NCBI GenBank assembly: GCA_027475525.1
Contig: JAMWFC010000016.1
Coordinates: 124,001-188,000, forward strand
Direction: 5' to 3'
Origin: Macrolepiota albuminosa
Lineage: Eukaryota > Basidiomycota > Agaricomycetes > Agaricales > Agaricaceae
DNA length: 64,000 bases
How positions within the stretch are numbered: the first letter of the stretch is position 1; each line of letters opens with the position of its first letter. A model generated the notes under the pieces. The model was not told the origin of the DNA and searched no databases. It saw only the letters and a program-made list of their open reading frames with translations. The translations under genes and the position numbers were made by a program. This document shows, piece after piece, positions 22,148 through 33,942 of this stretch.

Positions 22148-23906
22148 GCTTCTGGCACTAATTTTTCCATATTTTTACACTAATAATTCACAGCTACAGC
22201 CTCCAATTACTCTTAGACCACTTTTTATGGCACCACTTATTCTTAGCACCACTGTTGACACCTTGCCGCACCTTGCCACTTGCACTCCAAGGCTATACAT
22301 TTACATGGACACTTGGCATCAGTCAATTTGAAATAATGCTCTTAGCCAGTGATAGTGCTTACAGGATGGAGTGATAAAGTATTTCCATGACAGCAACATT
22401 ATGGACCTTTTTATTATACAATTCAATTCACAGCATTTACATACATTCTTATCAGTTTACCACCCTCTAGCAATGCTTAGCCTCTTAGTGTCAGCTAACT
22501 TCCTTTTTATAAATACTTACTTTTTGTTAGTAATACATCGTAGAGCTCATATCTCAACATTTTGGTCACCATATGCAACAGACTACCTTTTGTTGACTAT
22601 GTCAGCAAGAAAACTCTGCTTTAGTTTTCTCTCTTTCTCTTTCTAGCACCTTGCAACTACAGCTTGGCATTTGTGCTTAGATCCACTAAGCAATCCTGTC
22701 TTTTTATTATCTCATTCTAGATGCTAACACTTAGTGCCTCTTAGCAACCCTCTCCCACACCTCTTAGCACCTTTTCTTAGTGACTTTTTTGTATCCCTTA
22801 GCACTTTTCCTTAGCAACTCTTAGTGCCCTGTAGCCATGTTTTGAAGCCTTACACAAGTGCCTCTAATCACTCACTTTTTTTGCCACCAACCTCTTGCCT
22901 ACCGTGTGTTTTTTAGGACCTGTCCAGGATTCTCACACACACTTAGCACATCCAAAGCTATATTGGCTGAGTAGCTATACTAGTGATAGTGCATGCCTCC
23001 AGCCCAATTTGGGCATCATCAACATGCTTGTTCACCATCATGCATAATGCCTGCCCAGAGTTGGAAACATGGACAGATTATGTGAATGTTTGTATTGAGT
23101 AGAGGGCTCATTGCTATTTGGCATTTCCAATAGACACAATTTTATATACAATCACAATAGATCTACCAAGGTGTATTCTTGTAATACAACCTTAGCTATT
23201 AGTTAGCAAAGGTAGATATCACAATAGTAATATAGTAACATTTTTTAAATCACATGACAACAAAAATTGAAGACATTTTTCCCACACTGGCACAAGCTGC
23301 TGCTTATATGAGCATCCAGATAGACAAACAGTCTTTAGATCACATAATAGCAAAAATCAAAAACATTTTTTCCACACACCTACCTCAGCCTGAGCCTGGC
23401 ATACCACAACCCACATGTTGCAGTCATGGTCTATGTTGGCCTTTTTGGCCAAGAAGGTCCCTATATGCTGACCTCACAGTGGTGTTGTAGCAGGTGTGAG
23501 TCACCTGCAGGACAAACTGTCAACAACAAGAAACAAAATCGCATGACAGCAAAAATTGAAGACATTTTTCTCACACATAGTCTGCTGCACAGAAAAACCT
23601 TGATCTATTCTAGATCTTGGAACAAGCAGAAGGTAACAAAGGATAGCACCTTGTTAGTTTATAGACATGCACTATAGCAATCCAAAACTGTGAGTCAAAC
23701 TAGGTTAGTTTACTTATTCAATAAGATATTCTCCAGAGTAAGGAAGATGGAGAAAGAGAAGATTTTATCTAATTCTCATGCTGAACTTGATGCAACACTG
23801 TCTATCTGTAATGCCTCCTCTCCTTTAACTAGTGTTTCATGAAGTGCTGTGCTGTGAGTGCTATAGTTCTGCAGATTACTGTTAGTTCAAATTCCTACAT
23901 ATAGAG
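22148..23906. other. Non-coding region with a short dispersed repeat
   Basis: No supported gene is seen. A motif of about 45 bp (ATCACATGACA, then CAAAAATTGAAGACATTTTT) occurs three times, near 23250, 23339 and 23537. The first copy extends into a segment shared with 19318-19390. Confidence 0.5.
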
Positions 23907-24236
23907 TGTTGGAATCTGGACCTAGTAAACAGACTAATAAGTCTCTATCCTCAGTCTGTAGTATAGAATTAACTGTATTCTGTACCTAGATTATAAACAG
24001 ACTCGTAAGTCTATATTTATGGTACAGTAAGTAAATGTTCGCATTGTAGTAAGTCACCCTCAGTCTGTAGTATAGAAGTGACTGAGGTTGGCCCGACTCG
24101 TATTCTAGTATAGATATATTCTAGTTCCTTTGTCCTACCATGGCAATGGGGTGTGGCCAGACGTGATATGTAAAGTGTAAGTGTGGTATGAGAAATCAGG
24201 CATGCTTTATAGTGGTGTACCTACCAGATCGTAACA
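23907..24236 (-). repeat. Copia-type LTR with duplicated hairpin module (LTR4)
   Basis: The plus strand starts TGTTGGAATCTGG and ends CAGATCGTAACA. It contains the hairpin CCTCAGTC...GACTGAGG (about 24057-24088), a second stem GTACC...GGTAC (23982-24025) and a second copy of the loop near 23950-23975. No matching flanks were found, so the ends are provisional. Confidence 0.6.
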
Positions 24237-24326
24237 TGTATGAACAGTTCTAAGACCCTTGACCTTTCCTTGCCTTTGGTCGCATGTTGGACACCATAGT
24301 TCAAGGCTGGAGGTGGAGAATAATAG

Positions 24327-24681
24327 TGTTGAAGGAAGACTTACACGACAGCCTGAAATATCAGATGCGTTATCAATCTTTCATCTTATCTATTTCCTTT
24401 TTCTAGATACCTCTTGTTTCGCCACCCTGTGGCTCACGATCGGTATTTTACGACTAAACTTTATTTATTTTCACCTAGATAATCTAAACATACACACAGC
24501 CACCCTCAGTCGTTCACACTATCTTGGAGTGACTGAGGGTGAGCGTATTACCCATTTTACATATTACATATTACGTGCGGCCACCTGTAGAAACTCACTG
24601 TATACTTCTACAGGTTATTAAATATATCAGTTGTTCACACTATCTTGGAGTGACTGAGGAAACTCACTGTATACTTCTACA
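24327..24681 (+). repeat. Solo Copia-type LTR (LTR5)
   Basis: This 355-bp LTR runs from TGTTGAAGGAAG to ACTTCTACA. AATAG flanks both sides (24322-24326 and 24682-24686). Hairpin I lies at 24503-24539, hairpin II (ACCTGTAG...CTACAGGT) at 24583-24615, and then a repeat of the loop and of the terminal segment AACTCACTGTATACTTCTAC. Confidence 0.87.
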
Positions 24682-24813
24682 AATAGAATGGTCAGCTGAA
24701 TGGTGATGGGGTCAGGAAAGAGAAAGGTAATGCCGCGACAGATATATGTCCCATAGGATAAGGCAGACCATAACCATGATATATGCACTACTGGTGCCAG
24801 AAATTGTGATAAA

Positions 24814-24927
24814 GAAAAGTGTTATGCCATTTCCTTGGCAATTTTTTGCTTGGGAAAAAGGCATTTTTTATCGTTTCAAACCTCTTTCCTAGGAAAAAAG
24901 TTGCCAAAGAAATGGCATAACACTTTC
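24814..24927. repeat. Fold-back MITE-like element
   Basis: Two arms of about 43 bp face each other: GTGTTATGCCATTTCCTTGG on the left and its near-complement AAATGGCATAACAC on the right. Weaker matches continue outward (CACTACTGGTGCCAGAAA at about 24788). Related arms occur at 31996-32194 and 32199-32691. No coding capacity is visible. Confidence 0.7.
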
Positions 24928-25230
24928 GGTGACGATGGCTTGCAGCCTTTTGTTGAAGACTAACACCAATAGAATAATTGCCAAAATGCCCATGTCTCGC
25001 AGAACATGAACACAGCTTCCTAATCGTTATTCTTTGTGATCACTAGGGCTCGAAGCACACACATTACTGCATCGACGTCTTTCGACTTAACCAATGCATC
25101 ACGCGACGTCCCTATCGCAAACAAAATCCAAACCTCGCGCTGAGGAATATCAATAGATATAATGTGTTGAATAGTTGAACGACTGGTACAGGAAGCCAAA
25201 ATTGACTGGACTAATGTCCAATCTTCCGGC

Positions 25231-27455
25231 CTAAACCTTTGATCCCATCTCCTTTTCCTTTTCATTCACCTCCGTCCCTGTCCCTGTCCCCTCCCCAACT
25301 CCATCATACCACACCCTCCGGACCCACCGCCTCCGCCTCGTCACGCTGCCTGGGTACGGTATCCCCAGCGCACACCCCCAAGCGTCATTGGTGTATACCC
25401 ATCCGTCGGCATCTGGATCTGCCGAGAATAAATGTCAGTTCAGAATTGACATAGATGGATTGTTGAAAAAAAACAAGAGCGAAAACGAGTAGGTAGTTTT
25501 GTTCGGCTAGAGAATTGGAGTTCTTGACAGGACTTCAATACCTGTGTGCAGGTAGCACAATGAAGAATGACAGATAGTGATCGAAAAAATAAAGGAAAAA
25601 GAGAAAGTCTACCACACACAACGAGAGAACAATACTCACCAGCCCCGACCCCCTCACTGACCCATTTCCTCCCCAAATCCTTCCTCCACCCCTCAGTACC
25701 CACAAACGCCCACCCAGCCGCAAGCGAGAAAGTCAAGTTACTGCTACGTCCAAAACCATCAAATTGAAAATGGCCATGTCAGCTTATCATAGAAATCCCG
25801 ATGGGGAAAAAAAGCACCCAGACCTAACGACACCTTCACCAGTATCCAAATCTACCCCATCTCTCTCGTCCGCCTTCTCCCTTCCATCTCCTGCCCTGCC
25901 CTTCCCCTGGCTCTCCCCTGATCCAGCTCTAGACCTCGACCTCACCCCACCCCACCCATCCTGTCCTCTTGTCCATCCTCGTCGCTCATCATTTCTCAGA
26001 TTTGCCTTGTTCCATCCCGGGTCGGCGGGATCCAGCGACGCGACTGAGGTGACGCCGGGCAGAGGTATGGGCGGGTGGCCTTGGCTGGTGACGACTGGGG
26101 TGGGGACACCGGAAAACGATGAGACTAAGGTTGGCGAGGTCGGGCGGTCGGTGGGATTGGTGGTTGGTCTTGAGCGTGAAGGTACAAAGCGCTCGTTCTC
26201 GAAGAGCTCGACTTCTCGCAATTCAGCGCGCCAGCATGTATCGTCCATCCTGTCGTTATCTCGTATTCGCTCGAAAATCGTTCGCAGTGGGGGCAGGTCG
26301 ACATCGATCTCTCCGGCGTGAATAAGTACATCCCCTTTTCCTTTCCTTTTTATCCTCATCCAGAGCGTGAGAACAGTTCTTCGTAGTTCTGCGTAGCTTC
26401 TCACGAGGACAACGAGTACGTTATGTATTAGGCTCACTGCCACCTTACAGAGCGTCGGAAGGATTGGAAGTACGCGTGGGTGTGTAGCCACTAAGGGTAA
26501 GAGGCCAACAACGAGGCACACGCAGCGCGTCGGAAATAGTGGGGACGTGAGTAGTGCAACGAGGGGTGGAAACGTTAGAAGGAGTGTTAGTAGGATCAAA
26601 GGAGGATATGATGAAGTGTATGGAGGCACAACAACATCGGCGCAGGTAGGCGAAGGCAAGTGAGCAGCTGTCAGGACGATGAGATGGAGATGGGGCTGGA
26701 CTGAGTCATGTGCGTCTGCGCTGGAGAGGTCTCATTCAATTGAACGTCATAAAGACGTTGAAATAATACGTACACAAAACCCATGAGATTCTGGATCCCT
26801 TGGAGATTCCCTTGCCAGTTTACGGAATCAGTAGAGGATGTTTCACCTGTTTTGGCTTTCGTATACGGATACGAGGCAAGCATGATACCGATCAGCGCTA
26901 GGTGTGGAATGGCAAAGACCATCTTTGGAAAGTAACCTACAAGAAGGGCTCAAATTGATTCTCTCTCTTGTTTAGAACAAGACGAATAAACGCACAGAAG
27001 AAAGCGTACGCAGACATCCACACGCCCGTGACTCTCCAGCCTCTCTTCCACCAGATGATCTCTTCGATACGGTCCAGCATCCAAAAAATCGGGCCCACCT
27101 TCGCAACAAAACGCTTGAAATTTGCGGTAGTAACTGGGATCGAAAGCGGTTCCTTCGTCGTCAGCAACTGAGGACCCTTGCGTGTATCCTTTTCCTTTTC
27201 CTTGTCTTTGGTAGATGGAGAAGATGGAGTATTAGGCAGAGTAGATGACAGTAGCATCTGAGGAAGCAGTGAAAACGCGGCTGCCGTAGAAGTATTCATG
27301 CCAGTCTGCGTTTGAGTATTCGTCGATGGTGCAGATAGCTGGGAAGTGGTATTTGGAAGTGGCGTAGTTACTTTTTTTGCGCGTTGGAGGGACTGGAAAG
27401 GAGACTGTAGGCGTGTGGCGCATGGCGGAATCGAGACGTACGCCAGCGACGCCAT
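25231..27455 (-). CDS. Peroxisomal membrane peroxin with DysF domain (Pex24/Pex30-like)
   Basis: Five exons fit a 593-aa protein: 27455-26996, 26936-26776, 26695-25824, 25740-25640 and 25418-25231. All phases agree, although the 26696-26775 junctions are the least certain. The N-terminus is Ser/Thr/Pro-rich. Residues about 110-210 hold the conserved LDRIEEIIWWKRGW segment followed by membrane helices, with another hydrophobic pair from about residue 225. The C-terminal half carries a dysferlin/peroxin (DysF) domain: ELREVELFENERF, WNKANLRNDERRGWTRGQDGW, GWAFVGTEGWRKDL, then DGWVYTNDAW near the end. In yeasts this family acts at peroxisome-ER contacts and controls peroxisome number and size; that role is inferred here. 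A long low-complexity insert splits the DysF motifs. No gene is close enough to suggest co-regulation. Confidence 0.85.
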
Positions 27456-30030
27456 GGGTAGGGATGTAGAGAAGAATCAGTTATTTAATTTCATATGATT
27501 TCGCGACATGTGACCCGACCCACGTGCCTACGTCATTGGCGGCGCGTGACTCTAATGTCGCCATGCGTAAGGCTTTTTGGTCGTTTTCAAATGACGTTAG
27601 CTTGAACTTGGACTCGGCTTCGCAGGGATGCACGCAGACACTGTCTTTGACTCGCCTAAGCTACCATCCATTGTCCTCCAATCCTCTTCTCGAAGCTCCA
27701 TGTGCAAGTTTATCAATACTGGCCAGCAGTGAAAGCCCTTGCTTTGGCAGGCAGTGAATTCAACTGCCTTATGGCATGCAATTCTGATGTGTCCCACTTT
27801 GAGGTAAAACGTTACATCCACATATTATTCCAGTCGATCAATATTGATATCTCAAAAGCTGTTCAACGTCTTTACGAGCTTCCTTTTCTCAGAAAAATTG
27901 TCCTTCCCTGGCATACTGTAACATGTGTCGTACTGGAGCATTGTCAAAGCGTCCCGCAATCGAAGATTCACACTGCCGCACGGTTATTACAGGTGTAACT
28001 GCTTAAGAAAATCATCCCTGCTCTGCCCGTATCAGATCAACAAGCTCCTGATGGACAAAAATTTTCCTTCTTGCAAGCGTTCTCTGGCAATTGAAGTCGT
28101 GACATGCGTCAGCCACATGTTCTGTATGACACATAACTCAGGAAGTCAGGAGTGTTCTGCCTGCATTAGTTTCCTGTTTGTGTTATTGAGCCTATCTCTC
28201 TTACCCTCTGCACGACTCATTATAAATTTGTACGAAGCACTGACTTACACGGCATCAGAAATAGAGGAACTAACTTCGTCTTCTCTTCCCATGTCTCTTC
28301 CCATGATCGAGTTTTTCCGGCTTGCTCAAAATTCACAGCTATCGAAACATCATGTGAACAATCGCAGTCATCTTCCAAGGTTGAAATGAGGCTGGTGAAG
28401 TGGATCCCAAAGACAGCTCACGAGAGGCGCGAAGTGACGAAGTCTTGGACTTACGAACTGATTCGAATCCTCTTGCACACAATCAATCATGATATTGTAT
28501 CGTGGGCGCCGAAGACAAAAATAAGCTTACCCTGAGTTTGATGTATGACTACATCTAAGGCACGTAGGACAACAATTAATGTTAGAAAGAAAATAACGAG
28601 ATCCTGGACACTCGGCGCATCGCTAGATTAGAGATCTACGCCAACTACTCCATACTCTATGCAGACCAGGAGAAGACAAGTAAGTACGGACATATGACTG
28701 CGATACGTTGGCCTGACCATATTCCTGTCAGACTGTCGACTGAAGTGGCAAGATCAGCACTTATCTCTACCAGACGTTGATAGAATTTCTCGATCAATTT
28801 GGCCTCAGGTCTACCTGGTCTCAGATTACCTTCATCGTATCTGTCATCCCATAGCGCAGGAATCCTAGGACGTTAATCCTGACAGTTGAAAATTATCATC
28901 AACGAAAGATTCAGAGCAACTTACATTACTTACTATCACACATTGCCTGTAAGCGCTTTCCTCTCTTAAGAACTCGAAACCAACGGTCGGTCGTAGGATG
29001 GGAGATTGGAATTAGCGTAATAATCTCAGCACCAGTCACTGTGATCTAACAATTAGGCGGACAGCTTCATTAATCGACTTCTCTCCCATGATGAATCTAA
29101 GTCAGGCAGCATCATTGCCACGACATGTCATTGCCTTCGCAAAGTAGGCAGTAACGCACATTAATAGTCAGTGCATCCCGCTCAAACATTCTTTTCTTTC
29201 GTGTGCACTCGTACAAACAGAAGTTCCGTCTCCAAAAACGAGCACATCAGAGTTAAACTGATCAAGTTGAGCGAGGTGTCTTCAAGCTTGTACATAAATA
29301 GGACGAAGAGACACGGTTACGTAATGATCATCCAAACTTGATTGATGGTCAAAGTCGCTGGCCGAAAACTGATGAACTGGCATCCACCGGCAAACATTAC
29401 GAGCTCTTAACCGAATCCCTTAAATAAAGTGTACCAGTACAGACCTCGACTCTAGGAAGTGTACCTGAGACCGAGAATGGAGGAGAAAGAGGTGGCGGTC
29501 CTTGGGCATATGCTCGTCAACAGCGCATCGGGTCTCCAAATCTCCGATCAAGCCGCGAGGCGGTGTCAGAGATGCTTCCTCAGGCTTACTTGATGCCCCT
29601 CCCGCAGCCTCCTACGGCGGGTCTTCTACGATGTCGGGGCTTTCAATGGACCATCTGAACGTTACAACCTTGACGAACCAACTGCGTTGTATGCGTGACA
29701 ACACCTCTCTCATGAAAGTTCATAGCTGGCATCCTGGTCGAACAATACCCTTATTTTATTACTTCTATGGGTTATGAAAGTGTATCCTTTCTAGTTTGAT
29801 TCTAACTTTACTTTTCATGAAAGCTGTTCTCTGACAACTTACATACCGTTCAGATATGTGGCAATGCGCGGGGGCATGTAATCACCAACCGTCTCCAACC
29901 TGAAACGATTGTTGACATAATCTCTCCCCTTGGATCAATGTTGATAAATGATAAGTGATATCGATACATTAATGTACTGATAGTCCAGTCTGCGGCAAGC
30001 TCCAACTCCCCTCACCTTGGTCCCCTTGGG
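27456..30030. other. Intergenic region
   Basis: This is the 5'-to-5' interval between the peroxin and the membrane protein gene. Several short open frames (for example 27925-28389) lack recognisable domains or convincing exon structure. It may hold promoters and UTRs; I could not define elements in it. Confidence 0.45.
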
Positions 30031-31631
30031 ATGCGCTTGAGAATACTCCAAATTACACTCCTTCTCTTGTCGCCTTTGGTTCACGCTGCTATTCATAATG
30101 TCACCATAGATGACACTGATGGAGACTCGAATACCGGAGCAAAACCCACCTACCTTCCTGAGGGACGATGGCAACACCCAGACTGTGCTGTATGTGCGAT
30201 AAAACCACCCCTGCAGCAGGTTTTTATGAAAACGTACTCCGCTATAACCTACGATCCGACATTATTTCCTTCGATATCTATACAATTCTCATTTCACGGC
30301 ACGTTGTAACGTCCTTTGGTACAGTGGAAATGACCTCAGTCCCAATTCCAGGCATTGCTATATTTGTATACTTCATAGTTGCCAACTTTGTCAGTGATGG
30401 TACGACCACAGAAACATTCTGCAACTTCACTCTTGATGGTGACTTAATGACACCATACCATCACGTCCCGACCTCAAGCAAGGACTACGAGTTTAATCAT
30501 CTTGTATTTTCTAAAGAAAACCTCTCCAACAAAAGTCACACACTGCTCATATCAACTTCCGGAATCAATCGGAACCTTTTCACCAGTTTTGATTATGCGA
30601 TCTATCAGTGAGTATTCAATGTCTTATCGCAAAAGTGATGAAGTCACCAATTCTGCAGAGTCGATGACGGGATAGAGAGTAAGACCTCGCAACCCAGCCC
30701 AACGCAAACACCAAATCAGGCTCCTCCTCAAGTGACCGTAACTCGTAGTACATCGACTAAGATTGTCTCTAGTACTTCCGTTTTCACGAGTACTACGGGT
30801 AGTGCTTTGGCCCCACCCGAGATCCCCCAGCCAACGCCCTCATCTTCAGGCTCAGCCTCCTCATTGCCCAATTCATCGCATGGCATCACTATTACATGGA
30901 ACGCATCAGGGACACTGGAAACAACCGTGATACGAGATACTGAGACGGGCTTAGCTTCTTTATCTTCACCAAGCAGTACGAACGCCCCGCAAAGCAGTAG
31001 CAGTAGCAGCGTTATCAGCGTTACTGACGACAATGCGGCCCATAAGACTCCCGGCGGAGTAATTGCTGGAAGTGTTGTCGGTGGCGTAGCGTTCATTATC
31101 ATCATCCTCCTCCTTGTCTTTTTCCTGTGCCGTCGCAGAAGACGAGCAGCACACACAGATTCTTCATCGACAAAACCCGAGCCCAAGCCACGATATCCAG
31201 TTTTGATACCTTTTACTTCTTTTTCTCCCCGCCACCGCGACGTCGAGGCCAGATCAGTAGAGGGGAGATTACATTTTACATCCATTAGGAAAGAACGAAA
31301 TGTAAGGCGAGAACCTGAGTCTCAAGGCCAACGTTCCCTCTCACCTAGCGTACACTCGGATTCAGACCTGCTCGAAGCACAGCGTCAGAGCATGATCGCC
31401 AACCAGATAAACAGTCTGAAGAAGGAACTAGATGCGTTGGGCACTTCTGCGAGCATACGGAGTCGCTCTGGAGGTTCTGATACGCCAGAACTCGTGCAGC
31501 AGAACCGGACGATGAAAGCGGAGATCGAGCGACTACAATGGCAGCTGCAAGAACCGCCACCTGAATACTCAAGATCTGTTGATAATACTCATCACATGAC
31601 CTCAAGCCCTGCGCCTGTTGCCGTTTCCTGA
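30031..31631 (+). CDS. Single-pass membrane protein with secreted ectodomain
   Basis: Three exons, 30031-30298, 30352-30607 and 30659-31631, give 498 aa with matching phases. The first intron would be GC-AG. Residues 1-20 are a signal peptide (MRLRILQITLLLLSPLVHA). The ectodomain (about 21-200) begins HNVTIDDTDGD and has a CAVCA pair, FVYFIVANF and several N-glycosylation sites, as in a large basidiomycete family. A Ser/Thr/Pro-rich stalk follows. One transmembrane helix (about 312-336, FIIIILLLVFFLC) ends in a run of Arg. The cytosolic tail has a coiled coil near the C-terminus (NQINSLKKELDALG, then KAEIERLQWQLQ). The layout resembles fungal wall-stress sensors, but sequence evidence for that is weak. 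Function unknown. Confidence 0.82.
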
Positions 31632-31995
31632 ATCCGGTATCAAATTTGTGTATTTACTGTTGTGCGTCGAAACTTTTTCTGATTTGAGAGAAACGATAAA
31701 GTGGTATTGACGACATGTTGTGAGTTCCTGATGCAATTTTCGCGTGACAACGGGTTTTAAAACCTCGCTTGATTGGCATATGTCGAGGATGTAATGAGTG
31801 TCATGGACACCATGAGATACCGCGGACAGATCAAAAGCGGCCATTGATATATCGCACACGGAGGATAGCGTACGCTCAGTTCTGTTTATATGTTCTGAGG
31901 GTATTTTACTAGTATATACTAATACCTACTAATACCTACTAATACACTGGTACCAAATATACAACTTACAACTTACATGTCTATTTGGGTACCTA
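31632..31995. other. Downstream non-coding region
   Basis: This is the 3' flank of the membrane protein gene. It includes a short repeat of TACTAATACC three times near 31917-31945. Confidence 0.5.
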
Positions 31996-32194
31996 CAATC
32001 ACTGCTGGCACTCAATTGTATTTTCTTAGAAAAAAGTCAAAAGGAAGCCTGTTATGCCATTTCTAATGTGTCAATTTCAGATGGAAAAAGTGTTTGAACT
32101 ACAGTAAAAAGCTGGCCAAGAGACAGATGACAGGTTTCTGACTCTTTCTCCATTAGAAACATCTTCTGTCCCTCAGTAGTGGTTGGCATCCTAT
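31996..32194. repeat. MITE-like element, copy 1
   Basis: The left end ATCACTGCTGGCACT is mirrored by AGTAGTGGTTGGC at the right end, with the internal arm GTTATGCCATTTCTAATG. It is the same family as 24814-24927 and 32199-32691. Ends are approximate. Confidence 0.5.
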
Positions 32195-32198
32195 ACCA

Positions 32199-32691
32199 AC
32201 CACTGCTGGTGCCAGGACCTGTTTCCATCAGAAAAAGTGACAAAGAAGTATGTGATGCCATTTCCAATATATGTATTTCCAAGGGAAAAAGTGTTGGACC
32301 GTATGGCCACCGTCACTTTGCCCTGTCACACATATCACACCGTGCATCTTTTGAGTGCATATCTCTTTGACCATATTGTTCCTTTGTTACACTTTTCTTT
32401 GGCCACTGTACTCCTTTGTTATATATATACTCCACACACACACAGAGACCCTCAGTCACTTGTATTGGACTGAGGGTATGTCAACATGTTCCTATGCATA
32501 GATCTATCATACTGACATTGTACCAATAGACCTACATACTCACAACTCTCTATCAGGTATAAGTTCTAACAAAAAAGTTTGAGACAAGGGAAAATGCCTT
32601 TTTCTAAGGCAAAAAGTTGCCAAAGAAATACCATAACACATTTTTTTATCACTCTTTCTGGTAGAAGCAGGTTCTGACACCAGCAGTGATT
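32199..32691. repeat. MITE-like element, copy 2, split by a solo LTR
   Basis: The left end ACCACTGCTGGTGCCAGGAC pairs with the right end GTTCTGACACCAGCAGTGAT. The interior shares GATGCCATTTCC and GTTGCCAAAGAAAT with other copies. A 280-bp LTR is inserted at 32292-32571. Confidence 0.6.
32292..32571 (+). repeat. Short Copia-type solo LTR (LTR7)
   Basis: It runs from TGTTGGACCG to AGTTCTAACA and is flanked by AAAAAG on both sides (32286-32291 and 32572-32577). It has hairpin I (32449-32476) and ACCT...AGGT arms (about 32530-32558) but lacks the duplicated second half seen in the other Copia LTRs. Confidence 0.72.
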
Positions 32692-32816
32692 AATGTGGCC
32701 ACTAATTGGCCTCAATACACTGTTGACCCCAATTGACACCATCACTCATACTATCAAATTACCCATTGTCTATTTATCATCCCTTTATCCAACACACCAT
32801 GCCCCTGACATATAAT
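32692..32816. other. Short spacer
   Basis: Non-coding DNA between the MITE-like element and the nested LTR cluster. Nothing is recognised in it. Confidence 0.5.
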
Positions 32817-33009
32817 TGTAGAGTGAATGTAGATTTAGTCCCTCAGTGTTAGAAGTTAACTCCCTAAGACATGAGTAAGTACTGTGCACCTCAGTCAATG
32901 TGTACTTGACTTATATTAAACCTATCTAAGACACGAGTAAGTATTGTGCACTAGGTGGGGATATTGGTAAGTACAATGTTTATTTTGATATATATGAGTA
33001 GGCTTACCT

Positions 33010-33942
33010 TGTTAGACGAAGTAAGTCTCAAGTATCCCTCAGTCTTGGTAAAAGGACTGTATTTGACCTGTTAGACGAAGTAAGTCTCAAGTATCCTACA
33101 GGTCGAGTAAGTATGGGGGTAACGACATAATTAGAAGTAACGACACATCCTCAGTCTTGGTAAAAGGACTGAGGGTCACGAGACAGGGTGGGCGCCACAT
33201 AAGGTAGCATGGTGGCTGAGGAAAACTATATAGTATGATCGATGTCAGGGGACTCCTCATTTCTTCCTTTTCTCACTCCTTATCTCTTCACTCTCCTTCC
33301 ATTCATTCTCTTATTTCTTCTGACATTATTTCATTTCACTGTTTCTATTCTTTCAACACTATCTGTTAGTACTACTCTCAGCCCTTGAGATGCTCTGGTT
33401 CTTTAGCCACCATTCAGACAAGTGTAGGCCCACTCAGCACCGCTTCCAGACCGCTTATATAAGCCAGAGTTTGCCAGAGTTTGCCCCTTATTTATACAAG
33501 TGTTTGTGTAGGCAATTTTCTTCCAGACCGCTTATATAAGCCAGAGTTTGCCAGAGTTTGCCCCTTATTTATACAAGTGTTTGTGTAGGCAATTTTCAAG
33601 TTTTTAAGGTTTTGTTGTACTGTACAGTTGTTTCCCATGCTTCAGAGGCCCCAGAAGCGTCCAACCTGGCATAGGGAATCCCTAGACTTGTTCTCTTTGG
33701 ATCTCCCTCTGCCAGGTGAGTAGCTACCTTGATATTGTCAGTATATATTCTAATACACTTTGGATCTCCCTCTGCCAGCTGTGTGACTGAGCCACAGCCT
33801 CTAGAGGTCGCCCTTACAATCGAGTTTGATTATACTGAAGAAGTAAGCAAGAAAAGAAGGAAATAAAATAAAGAATTAAAGAAACTATTGATAACCGGAA
33901 AGTAACTGACGCCGCCGCCACAGCGGAGAGTCTATTTTGACA
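33010..33942 (-). repeat. Third-level solo LTR related to Copia-2
   Basis: In the sense direction it begins TGTCAAAATAGACTC and continues GCTGTGGCGGCGGCG, closely resembling the start of the LTR at 36321. It ends TTCGTCTAACA. About 352 bp remain after removing the inner LTR-A. Hairpin II (GACCTGT...ACAGGTC) lies at 33065-33104. The flanks TACCT and ACCCT are not a clean duplication. Confidence 0.82.
33243..33818 (+). repeat. Innermost solo Gypsy LTR (LTR-A)
   Basis: This 576-bp LTR is flanked by ATCGA on both sides (33238-33242 and 33819-33823). It contains a 77-bp tandem duplication (33443-33519 and 33520-33596) that includes the TATA-like CTTATATAAG, which explains its extra length over 504 bp. 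Confidence 0.92.

Noticed and set aside
23250..23580. CRISPR-like spaced repeats
   Set aside because: There are only three imperfect copies with irregular spacing, in a eukaryotic, transposon-rich context.
25764..26321. Plus-strand frame opposite the peroxin's long exon
   Set aside because: It is the shadow of a Ser/Pro/Arg-rich segment on the minus strand, which has the conserved DysF motifs.
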